Shown here: piece after piece, positions 27,858 through 39,327 of the stretch
Layout: each line of letters opens with the position of its first letter
How positions within the stretch are numbered: the first letter of the stretch is position 1
DNA from: Panagrolaimus kolymaensis
Lineage: Eukaryota; Nematoda; Chromadorea; Rhabditida; Panagrolaimidae
Direction: 5' to 3'
Length of the DNA stretch: 64,000 nucleotides
Assembly (NCBI GenBank): GCA_028622995.1
Contig: JAJQJQ010000033.1
Coordinates: forward strand, 2,604,001-2,668,000
Translations under genes and position numbers: made by a program
Notes under the pieces: model-generated
What the model saw: only the letters and a program-made list of their open reading frames with translations
What the model was told of the DNA's origin: nothing
Database searches by the model: none

Positions 27858-29411
27858 ATGCCATGGTCATCGAAACAAAAACCGCCAGTATTGGCTGATA
27901 TTTCTATACCTGCTTTTGTTATTAAAAGCCTTGGAAGTCGACATATTTTGGTTGCTGGTGGTGGTGGAGCTGCAGCAACAGGAGTTAAAAATGAATTACA
28001 AGTAAACTTTTTTTCTTTAAAAAAATCTCTATTGCTTTTATTTTAGTTATATCTTCTAACATATAATCATTTTGCTAAAATTGGTGGTGGCCAATTTAAA
28101 CATTTAAGAGGAAAACAAACCGAAACAATTAGTACTGGAAAACGAGCTACAATGAATTTGGATGCTGTTGCTATTGGACCACCTGATTCTGGACGATATT
28201 TAATTGCAGCTGGACAAGATGATGTAAGCTTGTGTTCTTGCTTGGGTTATCTTCATGAAATTTATTTTTTATTTTTCAGTCTTGCTATTTTTATGAAACA
28301 TCTGGATTTAAGTTGAAAGATATGGCACCTGGAGAATCTGATGCTGATTCTCCTTCACTACTTTCTTTACATTTTCAAGAACTTGGTAATGCTCGAACTT
28401 CCCTTTCTGAAACTAAATCGTATCAACTTTGTGTAAGATTTGATAAATCACCTGCAAAACCTTTGAGAGTGGCAACTGGTGCTTCTGATGGTTATATAAG
28501 AATATGGGATGCAAAGAATTTCATCGAAAATAGAGTTTGTTTGATGTTTTATTTCTTTTTAAAATTATGATTCTTTCAGGATCCAACGACTAATAGAGCT
28601 CCGTTAACAGAAATTTTGGCTGATGAACATGAAAAAAAGAATCAAAGAGATATTAGTCAAGTGGATTTTTCATTTTGTGGTTCAATGATTATCAGTGTTT
28701 CAAATGATGTTTATTTATGGCACGTCTCATCTGGAAAGAAAATTGGAACTTTACCTGAAATCTCTGAATTACCTAATTCAAAATATAAATGCCGAACTGT
28801 ACGATTTGTTAATTTGAATGCTCAGTCAAAACGAGCATTTTTCATTGCTGCTCATAATTGCAGAATAAGGAATTCAAAACAAGATTGCAAACTTTCATTA
28901 TGGGCTTTTGATCAAGAAACCAAAGCATTTTCAAAACTTGAAATTAAAGAAGTTGCCAAAGATGTAATTTTTAATTTTTGTAACATCCTTTAAATTAACT
29001 TTTTAGGCTATTTCAAGTGTTACCATTAGCAGCTGTAGTAGTATGGTGGCTGTAGGAACTCAAACTGGAAGTGTCTTTGTTTATGATGTTCGAAGTTTAA
29101 AAACTCTTTATTCTGTCATTGAAGCTCATAGTACTTTTGTAACTTCAATTGAATTCCTTCCACGAAGAACTTTTGATACTCCAACAATGGGTCGAATTGA
29201 AAAAAGCAATGGACAACAAGGCGCTCAAACTTTTCTTCCTGGTGTTACTAGCGAATCCATGGTTTCGGTTATTTCACTTTCAATTGATCAACAACTTCAA
29301 TTACATTCTGTTCCATTTCCAAAAGGGATTTCGTCAATTGGATATTGGATGAAAGCTTCATTTTGGATGTTTTCTTTTTATATTTTACTTTGGACTCTTT
29401 TAATTTATTGA
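27858..29411 (+). CDS. sec-12: SEC12 / PREB guanine nucleotide exchange factor for Sar1, 454 aa
   Basis: Five exons in frame: 27858-28001, 28047-28223, 28280-28534, 28580-28963, 29007-29411. Family knowledge: Sec12/PREB is an ER membrane WD40 protein that loads GTP on Sar1 to start COPII coat assembly. Seen here: the N-terminal glycine-rich loop GGGGAAATGVKN, which corresponds to the K-loop region that contacts Sar1; WD-like blades with ATGASDGYIRIWDA, ISQVDFSFCGSMI and SSMVAVGTQTGSVFVYDVRS; and a hydrophobic C-terminal segment (about 437-454) ending directly at the stop, as expected for the C-terminal membrane anchor. The length is slightly above the human protein. A downstream gene begins 287 bases after the stop behind a 3'-splice-like site, so the two may form an operon. 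Confidence 0.88.
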
Positions 29412-29677
29412 AACTGTAATTTTCGGGTGTTTTTTGGAAGGGATTTTAAGTATATTTTTTGTTTGTATCATGTAATAATAAAAGTATCTTTTATTTTGTA
29501 GATTTTACTCTTTTTGTATTTAAAGCAGGTTTTATTTCCTGTTTGATATTTTTTGTTTGAATAACGTTATTATTTTGGTTTAAAAATTGTGCGTAATTTC
29601 TTTAATGAATCACCTATTGTTTCATTTTTCGTTCTGTTTGATGCAAGACAAAATTTGCAAAATGGTTGCTTATCTTT

Positions 29678-29689
29678 TTTATTTTTTAG
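29678..29689 (+). promoter_or_regulatory. candidate trans-splice acceptor between sec-12 and the next gene
   Basis: A T-rich tract ending TTTTATTTTTTAG stops nine bases before the ATG at 29699. The intercistronic distance from the sec-12 stop is 287 bases, longer than the usual ~100 bases of C. elegans operons but compatible with operons in other nematodes. The leader sequence itself cannot be inferred from genomic DNA. Confidence 0.4.
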
Positions 29690-29698
29690 GATTCAAAA

Positions 29699-30374
29699 AT
29701 GTCACGAATCAATGTTCCTCTTAAACGAAATATGAATGTTCCAGATGAAAATGAAGTTGTTATGAAAACTCCATATAAACAAAGCCATCATACACCTCTC
29801 AAATTGATGGGTACACCTCATTCGTCTCTTGCTAAAACTCTTCCAAAAACTCCTGGTTTAAGTATTCGATCAAATAATAATTTACTCAATAGCACTCCTT
29901 GCGCTCGTCCACCACTAACTCAAACACAAAATTTTGTGGCTTTTGAAGTAAGTTCCTCGTTTTACTTGCTTGAATTAAAAGATTTTTATTTTAGGAAGTA
30001 TTGAGTGAAAGTGATGTCTCACAAGAAATGAAAAATCTCTCATTTAGTCCTCAACGTAACAATATGTTTGATGATGATGATGAAAATGAAATCGATTACT
30101 GCCATGGAAGCCCTCTTCCATACAGTAAGCTTTTTTTTAAACTATTTTGAAAACAATAACTCTTATTACTTTTTTAGTCAATGAAGCTGATTTGGAAAGA
30201 GAAATTGAAGATGTTGTACTTGAAGATCAATCTGATGAAATTTTTGAAAGATATTATGGAAAACAAACTTTTAACATGGATTTTGATGATTTTTTAATCC
30301 AACTTCCTGTCTCTGAATCTGATGATGACATTTCTGATGAAGACGATAACATGATGTTTGTTCTTCAAGCCTAA
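29699..30374 (+). CDS. small acidic protein with TP-rich N-terminus, 191 aa; securin-like is one possibility
   Basis: Three exons in frame: 29699-29947, 29995-30124, 30178-30374. The N-terminal half is basic with repeated Thr-Pro motifs (KTPYK, HTPLK, GTPHS, KTPG, STPC), which look like proline-directed kinase sites. The C-terminal half is very acidic (DDDDENEID, SESDDDISDEDD). RxxL-like short degrons are possible but not convincing. The basic-TP then acidic layout recalls securin and other rapidly evolving cell-cycle inhibitors, but I do not see a diagnostic motif, so function is left open. It follows sec-12 on the same strand and may be co-transcribed with it. Confidence 0.6.
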
Positions 30375-30610
30375 ACTTTATATTTTTCTTTAACTTATGT
30401 ACCTCAATTTTTTTTGATACTCACTTTTTTTTTCTATTTATCGTTTGTATGTATTTTCCTCGTTGTGCCTTGTATAAATATTGCTTTGAAGTGAATTTTT
30501 GTGGATTGTAAAAAAGCGTTATTACGCTACTCTATCTCTTTGATCACTTTGAAATCTTTGTCTTGCACAAAGCAATCTTCTAGCAGATGCATGTTTGAAA
30601 TGTTAAAGTA

Positions 30611-31831
30611 ATGCAAAATCGTAATAGCAATTTTCGTGTTCCAGCTATATTAGAAGGAACACCGGGAATATACCAGCGAAGATTATCTCCGCCTCGCGTT
30701 CCATCAACTGTTGCAGTGCCTCAAAGAAGAAAATCCGGAACTCCACGTTCAAGATTTGGAAGTCAATCGTCATGCGCTTCTGGAATTTTAATTCCAGAAG
30801 AATCTCCATTAATTACAACTAGCAATGAAATAGCTTTTCAACAACAGCAAAGGCAATCCGCTGCCCGTCGACCTGTTCCTCGAATGCATCCCACTGCATC
30901 TTCATCCGCTAATTCAAGAGAACTTTCATCCCAATCATTTTCTGATACATCCAAAAGAACGGGGCTGACTGTATTTCGAAAATCTTTAACATCTTCTCAA
31001 TCCATTGGGAATGTTGTTCAACATGAATTTGAGCCTAAATTGCATTTAGCATCCTCGGCACAAAACGTTTTAACTGTTGATTATGTTAATAATCAGCCGA
31101 ATGGTTATCGAAATGTTTCATCATCGCTTCAAAGTTTATCAGGAAAAACTCCAGGTTCATCCATTCTTCTTGATCGAAGTGTTGTGGTAAATGCTGATGA
31201 TGAACTTCCTTTACCACCTCGTTGGGAAGTTCGATTAACGGCTAGTAATATTCGATATTATGTTGATCATAACAATCAACGAACTCATTGGATTCATCCC
31301 CTTGCACGTGAAAATTTACCACAAGGATGGACTAAAATATTTGATGAAGATCTCGGTGTGGTATATTATAAGTAAGAATTTTAAAAATAATTTGAACTAA
31401 ATATTAAAATAAAATTTCAAAAAAAAAATGCGAACAATCCATTTACATTATTACAAAATTGTTTAAATTTTAGTGAAGATGAACGTCGCTCACAATTTGA
31501 TCATCCAGGAATTGCAACGCCTGCATCGAATATTGCAGAAGTTCATGGTTCTGTACAATCCATTGTTCCTAATCGTAATCAATCGAATGATGATATTGAA
31601 GATCTTAATATAATTAGTGAAGAAATTCCTATATGGCTCCAAATGTATTCAGAAGCTCCATCCGAAACGGATCATTTATTAAACTTTAATCTTTTTAAAC
31701 TTCAACAACTTGAAATATTTGATGAAATGCTTTTAAAACTTTTTAAACAAGAAGCTATAAATACTGTAATCAAATATGAAAAACCTCGGCGTGAAATTAA
31801 TGGGGAACTTTTTCGACGCTTAATTCGATAG
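30611..31831 (+). CDS. sav-1: Salvador (WW/SARAH scaffold of the Hippo pathway), 372 aa
   Basis: Two exons, 30611-31371 and 31474-31831, joined in phase 2, closing exactly. The N-terminal 190 residues are Ser/Arg/Pro-rich and disordered. Two WW domains follow: residues about 197-229 (LPLPPRWEVRLT...YYVDHNNQRTHWIHPL) and about 231-265 (LPQGWTKIFDEDLGVVYY...FDHP), the second with an atypical ending, as in SAV1. The C-terminus starts with a conserved-looking PIWLQMYSEAP and continues into a helical SARAH region to the end. Family knowledge: Salvador binds Hippo/MST kinase through SARAH domains and promotes Warts/LATS phosphorylation. WW pair plus this C-terminus is diagnostic for Salvador. It lies 3.6 kb downstream of the Fat-like cadherin gene. 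Confidence 0.9.
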
Positions 31832-32046
31832 TTTTTTTTTGTAGTTTTAGTTAACAAATTTTTTTTGCTCAATTTTTCCTAGAAATTTTTAAGAGATGCC
31901 AAAATTAGTTGCCACTTTAATCTTTTATCTACCTAACTACCTACATATTTGTGCCTTATTGTATGTAAATTTTTACGTAAAACGACGACCAAAGAATTGA
32001 ATGAATAAATTTTTACTCCTAAATTTTATTTTTTGTTATTGCCGCT

Positions 32047-32226
32047 CACATTTGTTTCAGACGGCATTTTTTTTCTGGCATGCCTTCCAGGCAAATAGCT
32101 TTTTTCCGTGTCATTTTGGCGTTCTTAACACGAAATATTACTGTACTTCCTTTCTTTGTCAATGAATATGCCTGGAAGGCATGCCAGAAAAAAAGTGCCG
32201 TTTTTCAAGGAAATGAAACAGATGTG
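32047..32226. mobile_element. foldback/MITE-like element, about 180 bp
   Basis: Left arm from 32047 (CACATTTGTTTCA, then ACGGCATTTTTTTTCTGGC, then ATGCCTTCCAGGCA) is repeated in inverted orientation at the right end up to 32226 (TGCCTGGAAGGCATGCCAG ... GAAACAGATGTG). The arms differ by a 12-14 base insertion in the right arm. CGCT flanks the element on both sides and may be a 4-bp target duplication. There is no coding capacity. It lies in the 3' flank between sav-1 and the convergent acyltransferase gene. Confidence 0.7.
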
Positions 32227-32536
32227 CGCTTTTTGAAGAAGAAAAAAATCTTTAACGTTTGAGCTCATTACTGTCAAGTTTGCAACCCTCTTTTCAATGG
32301 AAGCCTCAATTCATTCTCGTATAAAAACAAAAAACATAACAATAAAAAAATCTTTCAAAATTCGATTAAGTAAATTTTTTACACGTAAAGTTAGAAAGTA
32401 AATAAGACAAGGATGACACATACATAAAAATGAAACTTTTTGCAGTTACTTTATTCTAAGATTAGTAATGATGGAAAAATGGTACAAAAATTATATAATC
32501 GAAAACAACCCGTTTGATGGAAAAGCAGAAAGGTGA

Positions 32537-34522
32537 CTAGTAGAAGATGGAAAGAATAGAAAACCATAGAGGTCTCATCCAAATGGTGTAATGAGCATAA
32601 AATATGGCGATCCAAAATACTTGAACAGCAATATTACGGAAGACCGAATAATGAAGAGGACGTCCTTGACCAGGGAATGTTCCAGTACGATAAAAATCAT
32701 CAAGAAGTTTGTCCTAAAAATACGTAAATAGTTTAATGCTAAAATATTTAAAAAAAAATTCGACATACTTTCTTTTCATATTGTTCATACAACCATTGTT
32801 TGAGAGTTTCTTCGTTTGACCATTCAGGTCTTACTTTATGAATCTTGTAATGAATTGAAATATGTGAGTCGGGCCAATCACCAAGCATAGCATCGACGAG
32901 AGTAGGAATATGTCCTTTTGGATATCCAAGTGTACAATCTATCACATATTCAATTGGTGGACCATTTCCTGTACGAGAAGTAGTTAATGCTAAAACACAT
33001 AATTTTAAACAATTTTTTTACTTTCTGGTTTAACATACATTTATCAGATGGACCACAAATTTTCAAAACAGCGTGAGCCGCACCAACACGCGGATGAGCA
33101 CAATGATTAAAAGGTTGGATACCATTTTTTTCAGCAAATTTCTTTTCAGAGTTTCGAATTATAAAGAGGCGAGAGCCTTCGGGATACCTGAAATTGGAAT
33201 TAAACAGTTTTTCACGAATCTTCAGACTTTTATTGTTTTACATTACAACCCAGCCATAATCAAATTTCCAATAATTATTTCTTAAATGATCACAAAATTG
33301 TTGAAGAATTCCAGCTCTTTTGGATGATCCACCATTGATAAAAAAATTTCCTAAAAAAGAATCTTTTAGTATTGTTCTTGTAATCGTTTGAAAAAAAAAA
33401 TACCATGAGCTGTCCAAAGAACCCCTAAAGGTGTGGATTTCCAGATGTTATATATAACCCATAAATATTTGCCCGTAATTGGAGGTTTATTATGAAAACC
33501 TGTCATAAGACAGAAATGATCCATGAGGCCTAAATGATTTGCAAGAAATAAACATTTCTTTTCAGCAACTTGGGAAATATCGTCGCCATATTCTTCCACG
33601 GTTAATCCAGTGTACTGACCAGCACAAGTCCAATGCTCATTTACCATATTACAGAGTTGATGTTCCACTACATTGAAAGTTTTGACACTGAAAATGAAAA
33701 ATTTAAGGCTTATGGTCATAAATAAACTCGTACCTAAAAAACATAATAGGCACAAATATCACGCATGTTGAGACACAAGCTGCAGGTACAATAATTACTG
33801 TCATAATAAACCAATAAAACATTCCAATCATAGCCATAAGTTTTCTAAAATCCATTACAGGTGCAAACAGGGATTCTTCATCATCATTTCGTGAACTCAA
33901 GCTTCTCGACATTTGTCTAAAAAAACCCAATCAGTAAAAGTTTAATAAAAACGCCTAAAGCAAATCATAGTTTATCTTATTGATTTTTATCAAAAAGAAG
34001 AGATAAAAAAAAGTTCAAAGTGTATCAACAAAAATTTAATTGGATATTCGCGGATGTCATTTCAAAAGATAATTATGCACATGCATTTTTTTTTTGTTGA
34101 AATTAAGAGCTCCTATGTTAAAAATAGCAGTAAGCGTTTATTCACAAAAAATAAAATTGACTTATATATTAAACATAGACTATAAAACTCAAAAAAAACC
34201 TAACATTTAGTATCACTAGTTAAAACGAGTCTATGGTTAGTAAAATGAAAGAAAAGTAAGTTAGAATTTTAAAAAATATTAATTTTGTTTGAGCAAAAAT
34301 TTAAAATTTGGAACAAAAGATAGATACTCTCACTCATAAAGTTAATGAAAAATTGCATCTTTTGAAATGACATGTATTCGAAAGAAAGAAAACAAAAACA
34401 AAATAGTAAGGAAATTTGAGTTGATAAAAGGTGAAGAGAAAAAAAACTTACTTTGCCATTTGAACGGGATCATCATGAAGGAGATGATGTTGAGGAGCAG
34501 CCTGATTTTCAGCGGCAATCAT
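32537..34522 (-). CDS. LPGAT1: LPGAT1-type lysophospholipid acyltransferase, 397 aa
   Basis: Seven exons in frame: 34452-34522, 33734-33916, 33404-33687, 33242-33350, 33039-33187, 32769-32989, 32537-32713. Membrane acyltransferase of the PlsC/AGPAT fold. The catalytic NHxxxxD motif appears as ANHLGLMDHF (His136, Asp141), and the lysophospholipid-binding PEGSR motif as YPEGSRL (about 217-223). A hydrophobic segment near residues 47-75 precedes the domain and another lies close to the C-terminus (about 365-390). The IYNIWKSTPLGVLWTAHGNFF region and the C-terminal DDFYRTGTFP resemble the LPGAT1 subgroup, which remodels lysophosphatidylglycerol and other lysolipids at the ER. The first exon is small and phase 2; the second exon begins with a possible internal ATG. 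A splice-like CTTTTTAG lies upstream of exon 1 (34565-34572), probably a leader acceptor. Exact substrate cannot be told. Confidence 0.87.
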
Positions 34523-35758
34523 ATCGTCGTCAAATTATTTGACCCAAATGGCTGGGTTTCACCCCTAAAAAGAAAAAGAATGTTGTAAATAAAAAAAAAA
34601 TAAATATTTGACAAGAAAGAAAATCGTTAAAGCAATAAAAGGTGAGGCCATAAAAGCAGTAGCAGCAGCAGGAACAAAAAAAAGATAGGAAAAAAGGAGC
34701 GAGCACGTTTGCTATTATTGTATTTTAGTTTTTTTATTCGTTGATGATTAAAAAAAGGCAAACAATGATTCTCAAACCATTCTAAAATTCAAACAACAAA
34801 AAAACGTTGATCGTTTTTTTAGGCATAGCGGGAAAAAATCATAAAAACCTTCAAAATTGTAAAAAAAAGGAAAAAGAAAAGATGGCAAAAAAAAATTAGA
34901 GCAAAGTCTAAAATTAAAGGCCATCGCTTTTTTATTTATGAGAACCTGCACAACATTTGATTTTATTTGATACCCAAGTAAGCCTCCTCACGCCATCCCT
35001 TTTTTATACTACGCTTTCCTTTGGAGCTATCAGTTATAGTTGATCGCTCTCTCGCATGCTCTCCCTTCTTTTTTTTCTTCTCATTAATTTACATGGCTTG
35101 ACTAAGCGAAACGGAGACTTTGATCACGAAAAAAAGGATGTGTCTTGAAAGATTGATAAAGAGCAGATGATTTTAAGCAGTAAAAATACTGATAAGGTAA
35201 ATAATGGAGAAAAATAAAAGATAAAACTATAAAATAGTTGAAGAGTTCAAAAAACAATCATTTAACGAAGAAAAAAATGTAAGTATCTGCCAAAAAAAGT
35301 CTCTCATATTTCTGCTGCCGTTAAAAATCCAAAGGATAAAAAAATTAAGCTAAAGAGACAAGGCGCGCTGAATGAGCTTATTTTCCTTACTGCCTTTTTT
35401 CACTTTGCAAAGGATATGATGGCGTCTAAAAACCAGGCGTATAAGTATACCTAAATAACTCAAAGCTACGCTACAAACGACAAATGCTAAAAATTTCAAG
35501 ACGGACAAACTTTTTTTTAACCAAGAAAAAAAATGGTGTGATTTTTTAATATTCGACAAAAGGAGCGCACTCTATTTCCATGGTTATAAAAAGATGTATT
35601 AATTCAGCGATATTTACACCTCTAAAAGCTAAACTGTGAACATTATTAATTTATTTATTTATTACAATGAACTCAAGATAAAGCATAATTTCTTTATATA
35701 AAAAAGTACCGGTAACAGCAAATAAGGCAATATAATGGAACATTAAGATACAAAAATA
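34523..35758. other. intergenic, A-rich on + strand
   Basis: About 1.2 kb between the acyltransferase and the SKP1-like gene. The + strand is A-rich (T-rich on the sense strand of the minus-strand gene it precedes). A 69-codon minus-strand frame at 35350-35559 encodes one hydrophobic helix flanked by basic residues. It has no splice support or recognisable family, so I do not call it a gene. Confidence 0.4.
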
Positions 35759-36398
35759 TTAAGCAGCAAAAGGACGTCCCATGATTGATTCATAAGCTTC
35801 AGGATAAGCTTGCCAAAGCGTAGTTTCTTCGATAATACCATGAGTTTTTAAATCATTTTCGTCCAAAGGAGTACTTCCAAAATATTGTGATAAGTTACGT
35901 ACATCAGCTGGAGCAGTATCTCTAACAACAGTAGCGAAATACCAAACAAAATAGCGTTTTGCAAAATCCATGGATACATAAGCACAAAAGTTTGTAGCTT
36001 CAATACGCTCATCTCCATCAAGTTCATCAAAGAATGATCGTAAAATTGCAGGAGGTTCGTCACCATACTAAAAATCAAATATTTTCTTACATCATCAAAC
36101 ATATTAAAAACAAACAACTTACAGTTTTACCTTCTAACGCAGAGGAATAAACTAAGGGATCTTGAGTTTTGAGAAGCTTCAAAAGTTCGACGAGGATTTC
36201 ATAGCTTTTTGAAGTAAACTCTTGAACAGGTAATTCAGCAGCATTTTGATTTTGGATTGCTTGACGATAATCTTGTAACATTTGGCTCAATTTATAAAAG
36301 TGTTCAGAAATGATCATCTTCTTTCCATCTTTAAAGACAAAAGCCAAATTTGTAGGTTGATCTTCTGCTATTGTAATACCATCACCAGCTTCAGCCAT
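35759..36398 (-). CDS. divergent SKP1-like (POZ-fold) protein, 194 aa
   Basis: Two exons in frame: 36123-36398 and 35759-36067. The N-terminal part (residues about 16-50, LAFVFKDGKKMIISEHFYKLSQMLQDY) resembles the SKP1 POZ start, in which a short acidic/basic strand pair leads into the first helices. The C-terminal part (ATNFCAYVSMDFAKRYFVW, then APADVRNLSQYFG and a run of acidic residues ending in ...WQAYPEAYE) resembles the SKP1 dimerisation region and the helices that hold F-boxes. It is more divergent than typical SKP1 and lacks the usual C-terminal WCEEK; nematode genomes carry many such Skr paralogues. A BTB-like protein of another type remains possible. Role inferred: adaptor of cullin E3 ligases. 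Confidence 0.5.
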
Positions 36399-36540
36399 AT
36401 TTGAGTTGAAGAACGTCTTAGCAGGTTAAAAAATGTGTACGTAAACTGAAAGTATTTGATTAAATGAAATGTTTCTTAATTTTTTTTTACGAAAACAATG
36501 GAAATCTGAATATTCGCGATTTTGAAAAATAAAGAAAAAG

Positions 36541-36786
36541 TTAGAAGAAAAGCAGCAAAAAGTTTGAATGAAACAAAAAATTTGGCGCAAGGAACATAAT
36601 AATGGCTGCTACCCAACTCGTGAAGGCAGTAATAAACAGTGTCTGTTCAAAAGAAATTTTGAATTGAATGTAAAATAGTTTTTGCTTTTTTATATGTGAA
36701 ATCTTGGAATTACTTACATTCATAATAACTTCAGCAAAGCTAGGAATGACCAAAAAAATATAAACGCAAACGTAAAAAAACTAAAA
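36541..36786 (-). CDS. possible small membrane protein, incomplete model
   Basis: Minus-strand exon pair: about 36719-36786 and 36541-36640, joined by a good GTAAGT...TTTTGAACAG intron of about 79 bases in frame. The product would contain FLVIPSFAEVIMN then TLFITAFTSWVAAIIMFLAP, that is two hydrophobic segments. A T-rich acceptor GTTTTTAG precedes the first piece, but I could not connect it to an exon with a start codon; an ATG-led basic peptide just upstream (near 36920-36983) ends in a donor of the wrong phase. It may be a real short gene or a chance pairing. Confidence 0.25.
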
Positions 36787-37084
36787 ACATGTTTAAAACC
36801 TTCGTATGAAGATCACATTGAAATTAGGATAACATGTTGCTATTACTACCGTAATGATTTAGTATCAGTGTGATTATTACTATTTTTTTTAATAAGCTAG
36901 ATATTGTTGATTACCCTTTAGACTTGGATTTTTTATGCTTGAAAGCACGAAAAAAAAAGTTTTTCAAATCATTGAAGCGCATTTCCACTTTATTTTTAAA
37001 AAATTTACTAAAGTTTTTTAGTTGTGTTTTTGTTTGGTTGTTTATTGCAGCTTAACTAAAAAATATTTTCATTATTTTATTATT

Positions 37085-39065
37085 ATGAATCGATATAAAT
37101 CGGAGCCATATTTATGTAAAAATTGTGATTGCTTTGATGATGACTTACATTTTTATAGTCAATCTTTTGTAAAACCAAGGGTTTGTTTGGAAGATTTTTT
37201 TTAAAGCTAACAAAACTAAAACTTACATACATACATAATATTTAGGGACGTCAACAAATTTTTGATAAAAAAGAAAATGTAATTTTTATGAAAGATCCTT
37301 TATCAAAACCAAAAAAGAAAAGTTGGGAACCATTAAGAAATATTCCATTGTAAGAAAATTTAATTTTAAGACTACACAAACTTTAAATTTTTATAATCTT
37401 ATTTTAGCGCTGAATATTTTGATCCCATTCATAAAGCAGCATTAACATACACATGTTATTTAAATGAAACGGATGGGGAAGAAGGAGAATTATTAAAAAT
37501 TCGCCCCATGAAGCTTACATATCATTTAGATGATGAAACCATGTCATTAACTGAGCCATTTAGTGATAATTCTGGACATTTACAAGGCCGAATGTTTCAT
37601 TCTCAAAAGGTTCCACGACATGATCGCCAAATAGGATATGATTATTTAACATGGAAGGATATAAAAGTTGGAGAAGATTTAAAACTTTTTGGTAGAAATT
37701 ATCGCATTGTCTCCTGCGACACTTTCACCAAATCATTTCTTGAAGATAGAGGAATTAAAGTCCATGAAACTGAAACAATTCCAATTGATTCATGGAATCT
37801 TTCAAAACATTTTCAAACAGATAAAGCTCGAGAAGCAGAAATAAAAAAATATTTTCGTGAAAAAGAAAAAGTTGATGAAATGATTTCATGGGAAAATATT
37901 CCAGAAACTTTAACATTTTATTGTGCATGGTTGGATACCAAATCAGATTTTTATGGTGAAAGAATTAAGCGAACTTTTAAACTTATGATGAATAGCAGTG
38001 ATGATTCAATAACCATGATTGAAACAACCCCTGGTTTTGGAAATCAACTGTTTCTTAAAACTGAACAACTTCCATACACAACTTCGGGAAAGTTTTAAAT
38101 TAAAAATAATAATAAGTGTGAAGTTATATGAAGAAATAAACAAAGCTTCTCTTTTTTTAAAGATGATGCCATAAGTAAAGTTTAGGTCACGCAACTTGTC
38201 TTCAAAAGGGTTAACGAAAAATGTGAATATTTGATTCAAGAATTTCATTATTTTTCTTCTTTTATTTTTAAACTAGTTTTACCAAAAAATAATTCTTTTT
38301 TTTTGGGAAAGATAACAGTTAGATGATACTGGTAGTTGTAAACACATGTGTTTGTGAAAAAATTTGCCGAAGCTTTTTTGGTTCCTTAACTAAATGCAAA
38401 GTTGCGCAATATAATAATTATCTAAAATTTTGGAAAAAAGACAATACAGCATTCATTCACTTTTTTAGATGGTATAAGAAAATATTATCGAATAGAAAAT
38501 ATGAGACCTGGAATTTGGATTGAAGTTTATAAACGACCCATGTATATTTATGATTGTGAAGGTGAAGCAACCAAAAGTTTTTTAAAACAACAATTTGGCC
38601 AAATTGAATTTGGTGAATGTTCCATCGAAGTAATGAACTCAACAAAATATTTTAAACCATCGATTTAAAATTTATATTTTCAGCTCCTTCAAGCTGGACC
38701 ACCTTCGCTTGAACTTGAAATTTTACCCGATGAACTTTGGTTTAAAGCTTCTAACGTAAGATTTGTAAATTATAACTTCGAGGTTTTTAAATTTTTTTTT
38801 ATTTTAGCCTGATTTTACTGCATTTAAATTTTTGCTTATTTATTCAATATTAAATCGGCGAATTGATATTTATGAAGAGGGAAAGCTTCGAGAATGGACA
38901 AAAGGCCGACCATTTTTACTTGAAATTGATGCAGGTCCATTGAGAGAAAAGGATTTTCGTGTTGGAGCCAATATTGCTTTATTCAAATGGAATTTTAAAC
39001 TTACAAAAGCTTCCAAAAACACTCAAGAATTTATTAAAGCGAGAGATTCCAGCAGCGCGGTTTAA
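37085..39065 (+). CDS. efhc-1: EFHC1/EFHC2-type DM10-domain protein, 454 aa
   Basis: Six exons close in frame: 37085-37180, 37246-37349, 37408-38091, 38479-38629, 38684-38755, 38808-39065. Three DM10 domains can be traced: the first contains LTYHLDDETMSLTEP, NSGHLQGRMF and DLKLFGRNYRIVSCDTFT; the second FYCAWLDTKSDFYGER, SLPY-like LPYTTSG and GIWIEVYKRPMYIYDCEGEATK; the third LREKDFRVGANIALFKWNF. EFHC proteins are microtubule inner proteins of ciliary doublets; in nematodes the role would be in ciliated neurons. The usual C-terminal EF-hand is missing: the protein ends right after the third domain. The 38092-38478 intron (387 bases) is far longer than its neighbours, and its acceptor (ATAAG) lies 10 bases after a better-looking CACTTTTTTAG that is out of frame. 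Confidence 0.82.
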
Positions 39066-39256
39066 ATTTTTATGATTTTTTAAATTCTTTTATTGTAGTT
39101 TTTTTTAATTTAAAATGTGGTTAAATAAAAATTTTTCGAGTAATAAAGGTAAAAACAAAACTTATTTTTGGGTGAAATATTACTATAATTGGCCCATATG
39201 GAGCATGTTGTTATTATTTACTGTATTTTTCTATTCAAGATTAGGGAAAAAACGAA

Positions 39257-39327
39257 GGTCCTACCCGGATTCGAACCGGGGTTATTGGATTCAGAGTCCA
39301 ATGTGATAACCACTACACTATAGGACC
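39257..39327 (-). tRNA. trnQ-CTG: tRNA-Gln (CTG)
   Basis: On the minus strand the 71-base gene starts at 39327 with acceptor arm GGTCCTA pairing TAGGACC at 39257-39263. The anticodon arm is TTGGA-CTCTGAA-TCCAA, anticodon CTG (Gln, codon CAG). The T arm is CCCGG-TTCGAAT-CCGGG. The D arm region contains GTGTAGTGGTTATCAC, a good A box. A TTTTTT run follows the 3' end at 39247-39252 as Pol III terminator. There is no intron and no encoded CCA, as in eukaryotes. Confidence 0.95.

Noticed and set aside
35350..35559. 69-codon minus frame with one hydrophobic helix
   Set aside because: No introns, family or trans-splice signal; composition similar to surrounding DNA.
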